From: Ceratopteris richardii
Taxonomy: Eukaryota > Streptophyta > Polypodiopsida > Polypodiales > Pteridaceae
Reading direction: 5' to 3'
Assembly (NCBI GenBank): GCA_020310875.1
Contig: CM035416.1
Location: 4,040,094-4,104,093 of the forward strand
DNA: 64,000 nt
Position numbers and translations under genes: made by a program. Positions 12,939 through 24,262 of the stretch are shown piece by piece; position 1 is the first letter of the stretch, and each line of letters starts with the position of its first letter. The notes beneath the pieces were generated by a model. That model saw nothing but the letters and a program-made list of their open reading frames with translations, was not told the DNA's origin and did no database searches.

Positions 12939-14116
12939 ATTTAGAAGATCCAAGGAACAAGCATGAGGTACAAATAGGACATGATACAAGAAACCTAAAA
13001 TAGGAAATGTCAAAGCACCTGATGGAAACATCAACTTACTTAGTAAGGTACTCTATGTCCCTACCATTACAAAGAATTTGATAAGTGTTGGGCAGATAGT
13101 AGAAAAAGGATTGCAAGTCAGGTTCACAAGAGGAGGAGCATATGTGGACGACCCTAGCCAAGGGTTCAGAAGAATAGCAAAGGGAGAAAAAACAGGTAGA
13201 TTATTCACCTTTGAGTTGTAAGACACAACGAACATAGCTCTCTTCAACTATGGTAATCAAACACTCACAGAACTAGAGATATGGCAGAAGAAATTGGCAC
13301 ATATTGGTGAAAGATCATTAAAACAAATTTGTCGAGACCAAAGTGTACTTGGACTCCTTAACTTGTCAAAACAACACATGATTTATAAATGCAGTGCATG
13401 TCAATTTGGAAAGTCTCACAGGTTACCATTCATGAAGAAAGGTTATATGCATGGAGATCTCTTAGAGTTGGTTCATACAGATGTATGGGGACCTACCAAG
13501 GATGCTTCAATATCTGGATCAAGGTATTATGTCTCCTTTATTGATGATTGCGGTAGATGGACTATCCTATTCTTTATGAAACACAAAGATGAAGTTTTTT
13601 CATGCTTCAAAAGATATTTGGCTCTTGTGGAGAATCAAACAGATAAATCACTAAAAAGGCTAAGGTCAGATGGAGGGGGAGAATACTTCTCCCATGAATT
13701 TGATTTTTTTCTTCAAGAAAGAGGAATCAAAAGAGAGGTAACTACAAGGTACAGTCCTGAGCAAAATGGAGTGGCAGAAAGGAGGAATAGGACAATTGTT
13801 GAAGTTGCAAGGGTCCATGTTAAATGAAAAGCATTTGCCTAATTATCTATGGGCTGAGGCTGTAGCTACAGCCACTTACTTGATTAACAGGTTGCCTTCA
13901 AAATCCCTTGATGGGATGACTCCATATGAGGCTTGGAATGGAAGAAGACCTAGCTTAGATCATTGTAAATTTTTTGGATGTATTGCTTTTGCTCATGTTC
14001 CTTCACAGGTTAGAGGCAAATGGATCCAAAGGCAGAAAGGTGTGTATTTATTGGATATGACAACAATCAAAAGGATTACAAGTTATACAACCCTACCAAC
14101 AAAGGATTCTTGGTAA
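12939..14116 (+). pseudogene. pol: Copia protease remnant, GAG-pre-integrase and integrase, broken
   Basis: Between 12939 and 13290 only scattered protease/pre-integrase segments are readable across frames (for example ITKNLISVGQI). From 13252 the pre-integrase motif continues, with WQKKLAHIG and the zinc pair CSACQFGK. The integrase core has HTDVWGP (first catalytic Asp), SFIDDCGR, RSDGGGEY (second Asp) and YSPEQNGVAERRNRT (catalytic Glu), so the D-D-E residues are present. A frameshift at about 13827 moves the frame to 13766-14116 (LPNYLWAEAV...LINRLPS...TPYEAW), the usual post-core region. Confidence 0.9.
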
Positions 14117-14177
14117 GCAGAGATGTAGTTTTTGATGAGAAAATTCATGGTATGAAGATTCATGCAGGAAGGTCAAA

Positions 14178-15509
14178 TTGCCATATGACCTTGAAGAAGA
14201 TTCTCCAAATCTTGGCAGAGAACATCAACCAAAGATTGAAGAACAAGATACTTCAGAAGATGATGAAGAAACTCAAATGGAAAACATCAAAGCATGGAAG
14301 TCTAAAGGTAAAGCAAAATTGCAAGAACTTGGACATGAGGCAGAATCATCACAAGATGGATTAAGAAGATCTATAAGAGAAAGAAAAGAACTAGAAAGAT
14401 ATGGGTTTGACACCTCATTAGTAACTAAACATTCTATTTACATAGCACAGGACATAAATCAAGAGGAGCCATCATCCTTTGAAGAGGCCAAAGCAAAATC
14501 AGAATGGAAGCATGCAATGAAGGAAGAGATTGAAGCACTTGAGGAAAACAACACTTGGGATTTGGTGCCCAAGACTTCATCTATGAAGGTAATAGGCTCA
14601 AGATGGGTCTATAAACTCAAGAAGAATTCAGATGGTTCCATAAACAGGTATAAGGCAAGGTTTGTAGCAAAAGGCTTTGCACAAACTTAGGAAATTGATT
14701 CTGAGGAGACCTTCTCTCCTGTCGCAAAGATGCCTACTATTAGGGTTTTGCTTAGTATTGCCTCTTCCAAGAATTGGAAGATACTTCAACTAGATGTAAA
14801 GAGTGCATTCTTGAATGGTTGGATAATAGAAGAGGTATATATGGCACAACAACCTGGTTTTGAGAATCAAATTTATCTTGATTATGTGTGTAAATTTAAC
14901 AAAGCATTGTATGGTCTCAAGCAAGCCCCAAGAGCTTGGAATTTCAGACTTGTTTCATTCGTGCAGGACAAAGGTTTTCAACCAAGCAAGGCAGATCCTT
15001 CATTCTTTATTAAAAAGAGTAATTCTGAGTTCATCTACCTATGTGTATATGTAGATGATATTATATTGATAGGAAATGATGCAGATGGTATGAAGAAGAT
15101 CAAAGATAAGATGAGAGAAGAATTCAAGATAAGTGATTTAGGATCACTTACCTACTTCCTAGGTTTGGAAGTTGTTTACAAATATCATGGTTTATTTCTC
15201 ACTCAAAGGAAGTATATCAAGGATATGTTAGCAAAATTCAAGATGGAGGATTGTACTCCAATCGAGGTCAACCATAAATTGAGCTCACATGAAGGTGAAC
15301 TCATAGAGGACATCACATCATATCAAAGCCTTGTGGGTAGTCTCAACTATGCCACATTGACAAGGGCAGATATATGCTATAGTGTGAGTGTGCTAAGTCA
15401 ATTCATGCACACACCAAGGAAACCACACATGGATGCCCTAAGAGGATACTCAAATATCTCAAAGGAACCATACATGAAGGACTTTATTATCCTTATGTAT
15501 CTGATTTAG
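14178..15509 (+). pseudogene. pol: Copia reverse transcriptase, broken
   Basis: 14178-14690 holds the acidic linker and the RT start (WKHAMKEEIEALEENNTWDLV, SRWVYKLKKN, RYKARFVAKGFAQT), then a TAG. 14730-15509 continues with QLDVKSAFLNG (motif A), [13 protein letters not shown] and YVDDIILIG at about 15048, the intact copia YVDD catalytic box. SLVGSLNYAT...RADICYSVSVLSQF is the link to RNase H. A shift near 15440 interrupts the segment before RNase H. Confidence 0.93.
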
Positions 15510-15511
15510 GG

Positions 15512-15985
15512 TTGAAGCTATTTTCTGATGCAGATTGGGCTGGCTCCAAGGAAGATAGAAGGAGCACTTCAGGTTATCTTAACTTTGCAGGTTCAAAGCT
15601 TATTTCATGGTCATCCAAGAAGCAACCCATAGTTGCTCTCTCTTCTACTGAAGCTGAATACAGAGGTCTTGCAATAGCTACACAAGAAGCTATGTGGATG
15701 AAGAGATTATTCAAAGATCTTGGATTGGAGTTTGGAACTCCAACTATTTTTGGTGACAACATGAGTTCTATTCATTTAGTTGCTAACCCTATTTTTCATG
15801 CAAGGACTAAACACATTGAAATTCATTATCACTATGTAAGAGAAAAGGTTCCAAGCAAAGAGATTCAGATATCATATGTGTCCACTCATCAACAATGTTC
15901 AGATATTTGGACGAAAGCATTGGATGATACAAAACTTTGCAAATTCAAGGCTATTATTGGATTGCAAGTTATTCTTGAAGATTGA
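15512..15985 (+). pseudogene. pol: Copia RNase H domain
   Basis: Reads LFSDADWAG (first Asp), RRSTSGYL, SWSSKKQPIVALSSTEAEY (catalytic Glu), FGDNMSSIHLVANP (third Asp), RTKHIEIHYHYVRE and DIWTKAL, the full copia RNase H signature, to the TGA at 15983. This segment is open, but it is cut off from the upstream RT by a frame change. Confidence 0.92.
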
Positions 15986-16006
15986 AGACCTCAAGCATAC
16001 TTGGCT

Positions 16007-16016
16007 TGAGGGGGAG
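16007..16016 (+). promoter_or_regulatory. Polypurine tract of the copia element
   Basis: GAGGGGGAG-type purine run, directly before the 3' LTR start at 16018. Expected plus-strand priming site. Confidence 0.85.
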
Positions 16017-16017
16017 C

Positions 16018-17250
16018 TATTAGAAAAAATCCATTTACAAGCCTAAGTATTGGCTTGAGTTCTAGGAAAAGTAGTAAGAGAAGACAATGTATGGAAATCT
16101 AAGAGTTCACTTGTGAACTCACCCTTGTAATTGTTTGATCATTAACTTGATGTAAAAGTTAAAGGAATAAAAAATGGTTGAGTCCACTTGATAAAAATAG
16201 AGAGAGAAGCCATGAATTCTTGATTTGGAGGTTGGAGAAGCAATCAATCTCTAAAAATTAGGAAACTACAATTAGGTGAGCAAGATTCAAATTCAAATCT
16301 TGGCTCCAAAACTCTCTATATATACATGGCAGTTTAGTCGCACTGTGAAGGGCGTCCATAAGCTGAGCTATATGCTATATCAAGTGTGGATACAAAGCAC
16401 ACACATGTATCTGTAAGTTCATTGTATTCTACAATCAATATACGTTCATATTTATGATCATACAAGTTCATATCTTCATGGTTATGTGAGTCTACTGTTC
16501 ACTATTATTCTTCTCATATTTTTTAGTCATATTGCAGAGATCATTTCGCTCCGTGTGGTAAATCATTTTCAATGGTTTAACTTTCTAAAGTTTTCTTTTA
16601 GAGTCTACTATATTGTCACAAAATTTCATTGCTATTGGAGTTCTCAATCTTGAGTTATGTTTAGTTGAAGTCAACCCTGTCTGTCCATATTCACTTCTCT
16701 ACACATTTTTTATTTTTTTCAGTCAACTTGTCAGAGCTGTTTCTCTGCATGTACGTGCTGAAATTGCATGATTCAAAGCTTGTTGGATTTAACGTACTCT
16801 CTTTTATTATCATACAAAATTTCATAATCATTGAATATTGGAATCTTGAGTTATGAGCTTTTTGCTATTCACTGGTCTAAGTAATGTTGGTGCAGCCTGT
16901 GAAAATCGGGATGATGTCATAACTTGTTAAACTTCATTCGCATTATGTGATTCATCATTTCTGATGAGATTACTCTTTAAGGTTATCTCTTTCAGTTAGT
17001 TAGAGTTCCCCAAAAGGAATTAAGCTAATTGGTGCTATGCTCAGAGAATTATTCAAACCACTCGACGGGTGTATGAATCAAAATAACAAGTTTTTCACCT
17101 CTGAATTAATTCCAACTCATCTGTTTTGATCTATCTTTTTGAGATTTATCTTCCAAGGTACATAGGGTGTCTAACACATCCATTGGCAAGCTAAAAGGGC
17201 CCACCACATACTTGTGGAGTTCATTTGGCTAGTGTAGATCAAGGATTTTG
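16018..17250 (+). repeat. 3' LTR of the copia element (3' end clipped)
   Basis: Begins TATTAGAAAAAATCC, aligned to TGTTGGAACAAATCC of the 5' LTR, so its terminal TG has mutated to TA. Homology is continuous to GATCAAGGATTTTG at 17250 and then stops. The final ~50 bp of the 5' LTR are not found here or after 21228. Confidence 0.92.
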
Positions 17251-17676
17251 ATAGGGACCTTTTGGTGTCTGTAAATAGGTAGTGCATGAGCTACCTACAG
17301 GTCTCTCCATGCTAAAATACATTTCTCAATAACTTGTTTCCAATTTTAGCATATAGGGATAATCACAAAGTTGTTGTGCCCATGACCTAGTTGTGTGATT
17401 GACACTAGCTTTAGAAGATTTGATGCTTTGTCTATCCCGACCTAGGTGTCCACCTGATCTAAGGTTCAAAATCTTTGTCTACTAGTCCCAATTTTTCCAA
17501 GTACAACCATGTTGCAATGTTCTTTTGAATCAATTACTTGTGCTTTTATAGATTTCTCTGGTATGATTTTGTCTGACAAATATCATCATTAAGAATACTT
17601 GAGTTTTATTGCACTTTGAGATGTGATCGATCCACTTAAGTCCTTTTTCTTTAGGGTTTGTTGCAATAATATATTA
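17251..17676 (-). repeat. Gypsy LTR copy, inverted relative to 20792-21228
   Basis: The reverse complement of this block matches 20792-21228 over about 420 bp with moderate divergence: shared CTGTAAATAGGTAGTGC, TGTGTGATTG, GATGCTTTGTCTATCC and GGGACCTT..GGTGTC segments. A third relative is at 52100-52522. The sequence at 17251 marks the LTR 3' end and abuts the truncated copia LTR. Confidence 0.8.
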
Positions 17677-18346
17677 GCTATGCTTGAACTTAGGAAATTA
17701 GGGTTTTCTTGGACTTGATTTGTACCTATCCCAACCCTAATTTATTAGTACCACTACTTGTATTTAGCCTAAGCTAAGAATTGACTAAGCGGGTTAAGAA
17801 TGATTCCACACTCAAGTTGCTTCTCCCTTGATCACACTTGAATGCTTGAGACATGCATTCCCAAGCTTGTGGCACATTTGCCACCTTGCTTTGGCTCCCT
17901 TGAATGGCTCTCAATGGACTTGTAAAAGTCTCAAGGTTAGATCAAGCTTTAACTCTAATTTATTTGAGAAACAGTTTGACTCAAGCATTTTTAAAGACCT
18001 ATTTTGACCCTTTTGTATTTCTCAAAATCCTTTGGATCCCCCTTGGACTCTAGATCTTTTTGATGCACTCTACATCATGTTTTTTTGAGAATTTTGGTAG
18101 GAACTTCGAAATCCAGCACCAAGACTTGCGTGTTGTGTAGAGGGTTGTCGAAAGCACATAAACTCACAAACACAAACACTTTGCCTCTCTTTCTCTATCT
18201 TGCATAGCCATGAATGAAAAATGAGGTGAAAATAGTGAATATACAGTCAAAAGCAAAAAAAGAGGTGAAAATAGTGACTATTTTTTACCTTCCAACATCA
18301 CAAATTTACGATCTTACTGTCACAACGCTTGTCCTTAAGCAATGCT
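17677..18346. other. Unresolved stretch, probably 5' interior of the minus-strand gypsy element
   Basis: No ORF of recognisable family. On the minus strand it follows the PBS at 18347-18368 and shares the CTCTC/GAGAG-rich style seen after other copies of that LTR family, so I infer it is that element's untranslated interior in part. Confidence 0.4.
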
Positions 18347-18368
18347 CCCCCGCAATGGTGCCAAAATT
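18347..18368 (-). promoter_or_regulatory. Gypsy primer-binding site
   Basis: On the minus strand it reads TTTTGGCACCATTGCGGGG right after the LTR end TTACA, close to the TTGGCGCC-GTTGCCGGGG site common in plant Ty3/gypsy elements. Confidence 0.75.
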
Positions 18369-18371
18369 TGG

Positions 18372-19010
18372 TGTAACCCAAACGTGGGCACCACCTCCTT
18401 TACTTGTCAATCTATGGAGACGTGAGGAGAATAAGAAGATCTTGAGCAATTGTGGTGATCAAATGTGAGTGACAAGCACATACATGCTCACACACACACA
18501 TGCACACAAGGCAAGAGAACAAAGATAGGAACGATGGAGACTTTGGTTCTCAAGAACTCGATTACACTCTTCAAGAAGCTATTTCTCTAACTTGTTAATC
18601 CCTAAAATGCTAACATCAACTGGCTAACCTCAAAAATGAGCTCTCTAGCTCTTTTTATAGTTTTTTTACTAGTTTTGGCCCTATCTAGACCTAGTGTGCA
18701 GCCTAGTTAAAAATTAAGTTCCAAGGCTTATTTGAGGACTCAAATGGAGTCTAAAAATCATGAAAATTGGTAGATGGATACTTCTTATACTCCTCAAGTT
18801 CGAGGAATCCTTGGCTTGAACAAAATGGAGTTGCAAATATGTGAAATTATATTTACAATGGTTCTTAGTGATTAAAATCACTATTTTTATATGGGTTTCT
18901 TCTCAAAATTTGACATACACTTCTTGGAGCTCCCTACATGCTCCTTCGTCTTGTGAGTCCACTTCTTTGATGTGTTCCCGTGCCTTCTGCTCGCCCTTGA
19001 GTGCCAACAC
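18372..19010 (-). repeat. Gypsy LTR, family T, complete copy A (minus strand)
   Basis: On the minus strand the block begins TGTTGGCACTCAAGGG and ends GGGTTACA before the PBS, a TG...CA LTR of about 640 bp. It aligns with 58488-59100 (start TGTTGACACTCAAGG). The shared core has AACTCCATTTTGTTCAAGCC, GAGGAGTAT-AGAAGTA, GGAACTTAATTTTTAACTAGG and ACTATAAAAAGAGCTAGAGAG. The last segment holds a TATAAAA box, the likely LTR promoter. Partial copies lie at 23880, 34095, 35560, 52880 and 59925. Confidence 0.85.
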
Positions 19011-19122
19011 CTTTGAATAGTCCAAAACATATGTTCTAATGGATTTACATTTATTCTTATGAATTAAAGAGAAATCCAATGAGCATTGGACAAGGTCTTA
19101 GGCCTTCTCCATGCACCCAAAA

Positions 19123-19420
19123 CTCCCCCTCAAGACTAAGATGATTGATTATTTAGTTCTTCAACGCTTCTTGTAATCCAATCATAGATTTGAACCTGTT
19201 TAACTTAACTTCATCCAATGTCTTGGTCTTCATATCTACAAATTGTCGAGGAGTAGATGCATATGACAATGCAATCTCCTTACTTGTAATCTTTTCTCCA
19301 ACATAGTGATAGTGAACTTCTATATGCTTGGTCTTGGCATAGTAGATTTGATTAGCTAAAAGATGAAGTGAGCTAACATTATCTCCAAAGATGTGAGGAG
19401 TAGAGGACTTGAGGCCTAAA
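19123..19420 (-). pseudogene. pol: Copia RNase H C-terminal fragment with PPT
   Basis: The minus strand reads IFGDNVSSLHLLANQIYYAK, then TKHIEVHYHYVGEK, ending GLQEALKN. It parallels the RNase H end at 15740-15985 (FGDNMSSIHLVANP, TKHIEIHYHYVRE). It is followed by a purine tract TCTTGAGGGGGAG (19123-19135, minus). It is the 3' end of another copia element, whose LTR would extend left of 19122 but is interrupted by the family T LTR. Confidence 0.8.
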
Positions 19421-19502
19421 TCAAACGGTGGGTGCTCTCCTATGGATAGACTTAGACTCCCATGAGCCTATGAAATAAGGCAACTTTTTCAAGGAATTAG
19501 AC

Positions 19503-20780
19503 TCAAATTCTAACCGTTTCACTAGACTGGGCATCCTCTTGTTCTCTATATATACAGGGAATGTATTGTGGAAACTCATCATGAAGATCATCTACTAGCT
19601 CAATGGGGGGAGGATTCTCACTCTCCTTGGCCCATTTTCCCTCCTGCATCTCTCTTAGGAATTCTTGTGAGTGTTGATGCACCACAGAAGGGATTCCATA
19701 ATCAGTAGTTTGGAGCATAAACTTGCTGGGGGTCGAGGCTCATCCCCTCACTTCTAGCATTACGTAGGTGTGATGTTGCTGGCTTTCCTGATCTTGCTAT
19801 TATTTTCTCTAGTCTCTCTAGAAATCCATCAAAGTGCACTTGTGATTTGGTTGAATTAGTGCAATTGAAAATTCGACTGGCCTCAAACATGGTTTGAGCC
19901 AATTCTACCATTTTTGCACATAGTTTCAATCTCTCAATCTCTTCATTCTCTCTAGGATAACATTTGTCATGTTTTGTCACATTTGGCCCTTCTTGGATTC
20001 TGGCATGATATGCTTTAAGCATCATATCTAAATCCTCAGTAGTAGGATCCACTAAGACTTATCCTACTTTGGGTTATATGTGGTTGATTAGATGGTGATG
20101 GAAGTGGTGTTGATGTGTGAGAGTATATTTAAGATGCAATTTCTTTAATTTTAGCTTTGGTATCTCTTAGGCTTTCTTCTAGTTTGCTCATTTTCTTTGT
20201 CCATTGTCTTTTCATCCATCCATAGCTATCTTTCCAAGCTCTTGTTCTCTTTTTAGTTGTGCTCTCAGCCTCATTGTTTTCTAGGCTTTTCTCTTGACTT
20301 GTGCGTAGGTTTTGTTATAGGGATTGATCTCTAATTACTACTTGTACGGGGTTGTAGTAATTGTACTTCCACTGGAGTCTACCACTAAGCCAATAATATT
20401 ATCAAGTGTGAGTTTCTACATATTTGCTAGATTTTTTGGGCAATCCCTTAGGAGATGCTCCTTACTGCAATCGAGAAAAAATCCTTGAATTCTCATAGCT
20501 TGTGGTTGTCCTAGTGCAGGGATTGGAAAATCTCTAATGAAGTCATCTCCCTAACATCTATACCATGGTGCTCGGGGTCCTTGGGGTCTCATTTGTCTTG
20601 TTGGGGCCTAGGGTTAGGATTTTCATACATCACATTTGAATATTTGGGCTCCCAACTAGGTTCATTGGGGCTTACATAAGGATAGATCTCTTTATGCTCT
20701 GATGAATCCATGTAGTAAGCTGGTGGACTATCTACATGCATTGAGTCAAATGATAGAAGTACAAGAAACCCTAATTACTC
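19503..20780 (-). pseudogene. gag: Ty3/gypsy-type gag remnant
   Basis: The minus strand carries a long gag-like trace with stops. It includes a proline-rich segment (SPPAYYMDSSEHKEIYPYV...PRPQQ), RAPWYRC, and a knuckle-like LDCSKEHLLRDCPKN. Further downstream lie 19702-20052 (DPTTEDLDMMLKAYHARIQEG...FLERLEKIIARSGKP) and 19503-19718 (ELVDDLHDEFPQYIP). The knuckle has lost its first Cys (FFLDC). The family call rests on the knuckle and the neighbouring LTRs and is tentative. Confidence 0.5.
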
Positions 20781-20791
20781 AAGTTCAAGAG

Positions 20792-21228
20792 TGTTAGAAA
20801 CTTGTTGCAGAAACCCTATAGGAAAAGGAATTAAGTGCATTGATGACATCTCAAAGTGCGATAAAAATCAAGTATTTCTAATGATGATATTCAACAGATA
20901 AGATTACACCAAAGAAATCTATAAAAGAACAAGTAACTATTACAAAGGAACCTTGCAACACAGTTGTACTTCAAAAAATTGGGACTAATAGACAAAGCTT
21001 ATGAACCTTAAATCAGGTAGACACTTAGGATGGGATAGACAAAGCATCAAATCATCTAGATCTAGTGCCAATCACACAACTAGGTCATGGGCCTAGCAAC
21101 TCAGTGATTATCCCTACATGCTAATTTTGAAGACTAGTGATTCAAAAATTTCCTTTGACATGGAGAGACCCACAAGTAGTTTAGGCACTACCTATTTACA
21201 GACACCATAAGGTCCCTATAAGATGCAA
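20792..21228 (+). repeat. Gypsy LTR, family G2 (plus strand)
   Basis: Starts TGTTAGAAACTTGTTGC and ends near GGTCCCTATA, followed by a plus-strand gag remnant. It is the inverted partner of 17251-17676. A diverged plus-strand relative at 52100-52522 is also followed by homologous gag N-terminal sequence, which supports the LTR-gag interpretation. Confidence 0.78.
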
Positions 21229-21239
21229 TTGGAGTATAC

Positions 21240-22905
21240 TAGGACTAAGCGATTAGGATCTTGTGTATATGGGGACAAACTATGAAGATTAGTTGTCAAA
21301 ATTAAAAACCTGGATCAACCCTTCGGACTTGAACACCATGTGGTCAAGCTTGAAGAGGGTTCATACATTGATAAGCAGGGAACCATGTATGTGGTCAACA
21401 ACTTACTAGACAGGACATATGTGTTTAGAAACATAATCCCAAAAAATGAGATATGATACCTAGGACAAAAACCAAGGACTCCTTGAGGCAATCTATCTTG
21501 ACCAGATTAATTAGCCCATAGTGGATTCCCGAGGACAACAAAAGCATAGATTTATTCTTGAATCGAGAAATGAATGAAGCCCTTTGGAGATTCAAGCCAG
21601 ATCAACTTATTAAAGTTGGCAGAGTCACCATATATGAGTTCAAAGATCTTGAGATACCAAACAAAGTTATCTATCTAGATAACACGTCGGAAAGGATGTT
21701 CTTGGTAATAGAGCATGGCAAGCATGCAGAAACCTAGAAGGGCGAATTAGTTTTCCCCCCACCTAGATCAAATGTATCTTATGGTCAACAAGGATCTAGA
21801 TCATCTCACACCGGATCACAAGAGGCATAGAAACCCAAGATATCAAAGAGGCATGGATGAGTTTCCCTTGCCTAGGCCTAGAGAACACGTGTGGATCTTG
21901 AGCCCTACCCAACTGTCTAAATCCATGAAGAATTACTCCGATGGTACTAGAGACCCATAGGATCACTTAGCAGAGTCTAGATAAGTGTTAAGAGCATAAT
22001 AAGTGGATGAATTATTCACTCAATATAATGACTTTGGTCTAACTCTGAAAAACACAACCTTGACATGGTTTCAACCACTATGTCAAGGACGATTCAGGAA
22101 CATTGAGCAATTGCTAGAAGCCTTTATCACAGAGTTCTCCAAGAGTGCCATCAGGCACAATACCTCATCTCTGATACATAGCTTCAAACAAACACCCACA
22201 GAGATGGTTGAACTAGCAGGAAGAAGATTTAGAGAGTAGCTAGAGAGATTCCCTTTTCCATAACTACCCACACTAGCTAAACATGTGGCGTTGTTCTTGG
22301 ATGGTTTGCTAAGTGCCAAATTGAGATCATATGTGTATATAAAAGAGCTTAGAACCATAGAGTGGTGCATTTGTATGTGCATTAGTATTAAGGACAATCT
22401 AGGGGAAGAGTTATATCTTTCCAAGATCTATAAAGATTCACACATTGTTACTACCTTCACTTGTAAACCATCCACTTCAATCGAGGAGTTGGCATAGAAA
22501 GTAGCACAAAAATTACGAGTCTCAAGCAAACATGCCCCTAAAATGGTCTTAGTGAAATGATGTTATAATTGTGGATGAGACCAAATGGTGAATGTTTCTC
22601 CAATTATGGCTCAACCTCAAGGAAAACCTAGTAGCCAATACTACACTACTGAGTGGAGATACACAAACCACACTACACATGACTGCCCTTATAACGAGCA
22701 AGTGGTTAGGCAAAATTATCCACAGCCATATCAACAATAGGGAAGATATCCAAATTAGTACCAACCTTAGCAATACTTTGGGCCACAGCAAACTTACCAG
22801 CCACAATACCAAGCTCAACAAATATCTCAACCAATGTTGGGTTAATTGCCTCCTCCTCCAACCAATGTGATTCTAGTCAAGTACGTATCAGCATAAGCAA
22901 ACTTG
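21240..22905 (+). pseudogene. gag: Ty3/gypsy gag (family G2), many stops
   Basis: N-terminal trace near 21520-21720 reads VTIYEFKDLEIPNKVIYLD and parallels 52660-52860 (FLVYEFEDLDNP). The retrotransposon gag core is at 22003-22260 (TLTWFQPLCQGRFRNIEQLL, EFSKSAIRH, ELAGRRFRE-x-LERFPF). A nucleic-acid-binding tail follows at 22550-22900, with CYNCG, HTTHDCPYNE and a Gln/Pro/Tyr-rich end. In-frame stops at about 22238, 22494, 22739 and 22756 are TAG at positions where gln or glu codons are expected. Not functional. Confidence 0.75.
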
Positions 22906-23064
22906 AGTAGAGCCTTTATTTCCAAAAACGATCCAAAGCTCACCAAGTGTGATTCACATGCAAGCTAGCTTTAACACTCGCACGAGAACTTCAATTTCCT
23001 GAAAATTTACAAAAGTTTAGACCAAAATTTCCATAATCTAAAAACCTTAATTTTCCACCAAAAA

Positions 23065-23425
23065 AGGTTGTCTATCGTGATTGACAAGGTTGTCACTCTA
23101 AATGGATAGAGATATCCATCATTCTCTTTCTATCGCAATGGACAGATCCATCGAGGTCTGTCTATCATCTATCGAACAATGGATGGCTATCACTCATGAT
23201 GGACTAAAGTGGTGATGGACTTTATTTATTGTGCAATGTATCAATTGCGATGGACAAATTTATTTGTGAAGCTCTATTTGTTGTTCAAGGTTTTCTATTG
23301 TGATGGATAGACTGTCCTTTGCCATGGGCACTATATCCATCATCTGCTTTCTATCGTCTGTCATGTGATGGACACCTGTTTGTCCTGATGGACAAAGGTG
23401 TCTATCCCGATTGACAAAAAAAAAC
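23065..23425 (-). repeat. Array of degenerate dyad motifs (family T 5' interior)
   Basis: Repeated TATCGTGATGGACA / GTCTATC-type motifs, each near-palindromic around ATCG(C/T)GAT, with 12-30 bp spacing. On the minus strand the array lies downstream of the family T LTR/PBS at 23880-24000. The same layout recurs at 36480-37180 and 60610-60995. Confidence 0.7.
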
Positions 23426-23879
23426 ATCTTTTCAAAAACTTTTTATGTATGTGTGATGTGCATGGTGCCTACACTACAGTTCTGCACTAGTTTTACCAAA
23501 AAGGAAATTTCTTTGTCTCTCATGATTGATAGAGAGCTACATTTTGGGGCATGTCTATAGAATTTATGTACTAGCTGGAGTTGCTACAACTATTGTGGAT
23601 GTTGGTACAAATGCAAAAGAAAAACTATTGTGGATGTTGGTACAAATGTAAGGAAGCTCAAGAAATGCAAAAGAAAAACACACAAATTTGCTCTCTCTTT
23701 TGCTCTCACAAGTGAAATGAGGGAAGGTGGTAGAGGTGGGGATATGGTCAAAAGCTAAAAACTCAATGAAGAAGGAGATGGAGGTGGAAGATTTTGAGGA
23801 AGGTGATGATGATGTAAAAATTAAGAAAAGTAAAGAAATTACCTAATTACTTACCATTCCAATATCAAATATCTATGTC

Positions 23880-24000
23880 TTACCATCACATGTTGATCCT
23901 CAAAGCTCCATCCCCCACAATGGCACCAAATCTGGTGTCACTCTAGCAGAATGACAAGCATCAATGTGAGAAGGTCCACCTCATAATTGTCAATCCCAAA
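23880..24000 (-). repeat. Gypsy family T LTR end and PBS (fragment B)
   Basis: The minus strand reads TGACAATTATGAGGTGGACC, the conserved LTR 3' segment, then GTGACACCAGATTTGGTGCCATTGTGGGGG, a diverged PBS. It matches the LTR ends at 18372, 34560-34640 and 35920-35990. The rest of this LTR is missing to the right of 24000. Confidence 0.65.
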
Positions 24001-24040
24001 AGACATCAGGGTGGTATTATGACCATGAGAACAATCATAC

Positions 24041-24262
24041 GTGTGTCAAGATGAGGACCTCACGGAACATCTTATCTTGGGTCAAGACTACATCTATGAC
24101 CATGTGGTGAAATTGAACCTAAGCACTGGATCTATGATAGTAAGAGTACTAGTGTGCCAAGATGAGGACCTTATAGAACCTCTTATCTTGGTTCAAGAGT
24201 GGGTCTATGACCATGTGGTGAAATTAAACCCAAGAAGTGGACTTCTTCAAGTTTGGGTGAAC
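24041..24262 (+). pseudogene. Retroelement protease C-terminal fragment, tandemly duplicated (2 x 111 bp)
   Basis: Two copies of a 37-codon unit in one frame: CQDEDLTEHLILGQDYIYDH-VVKLN and CQDEDLIEPLILVQEWVYDH-VVKLN, offset 111 bp. The L-x-L-G-Q-D segment resembles the end of gypsy aspartic protease (compare LSLGQDFI at 55530). In copy 2 the GQ pair is VQ. The unit is an in-frame duplication, but no catalytic DSG/DTG site is present here. Confidence 0.55.

Larger units (their letters stand above)
10553..17250 (+). mobile_element. Ty1/copia LTR retrotransposon, nearly full length, decayed, 3' LTR clipped
   Basis: Two direct LTRs (10553-11802 and 16018-17250) flank, in order, a tRNA-Met PBS, gag with CCHC knuckle, protease remnant, integrase, reverse transcriptase, RNase H and a PPT. 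That domain order (IN before RT) defines Ty1/copia. The coding region is broken by a TGA and a TAA in gag and by shifts near 12940, 13827, 14116 and 15500. The 3' LTR stops matching the 5' LTR after GGATTTTG at 17250, about 50 bp before its expected end, where an inverted gypsy LTR begins. Confidence 0.95.
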
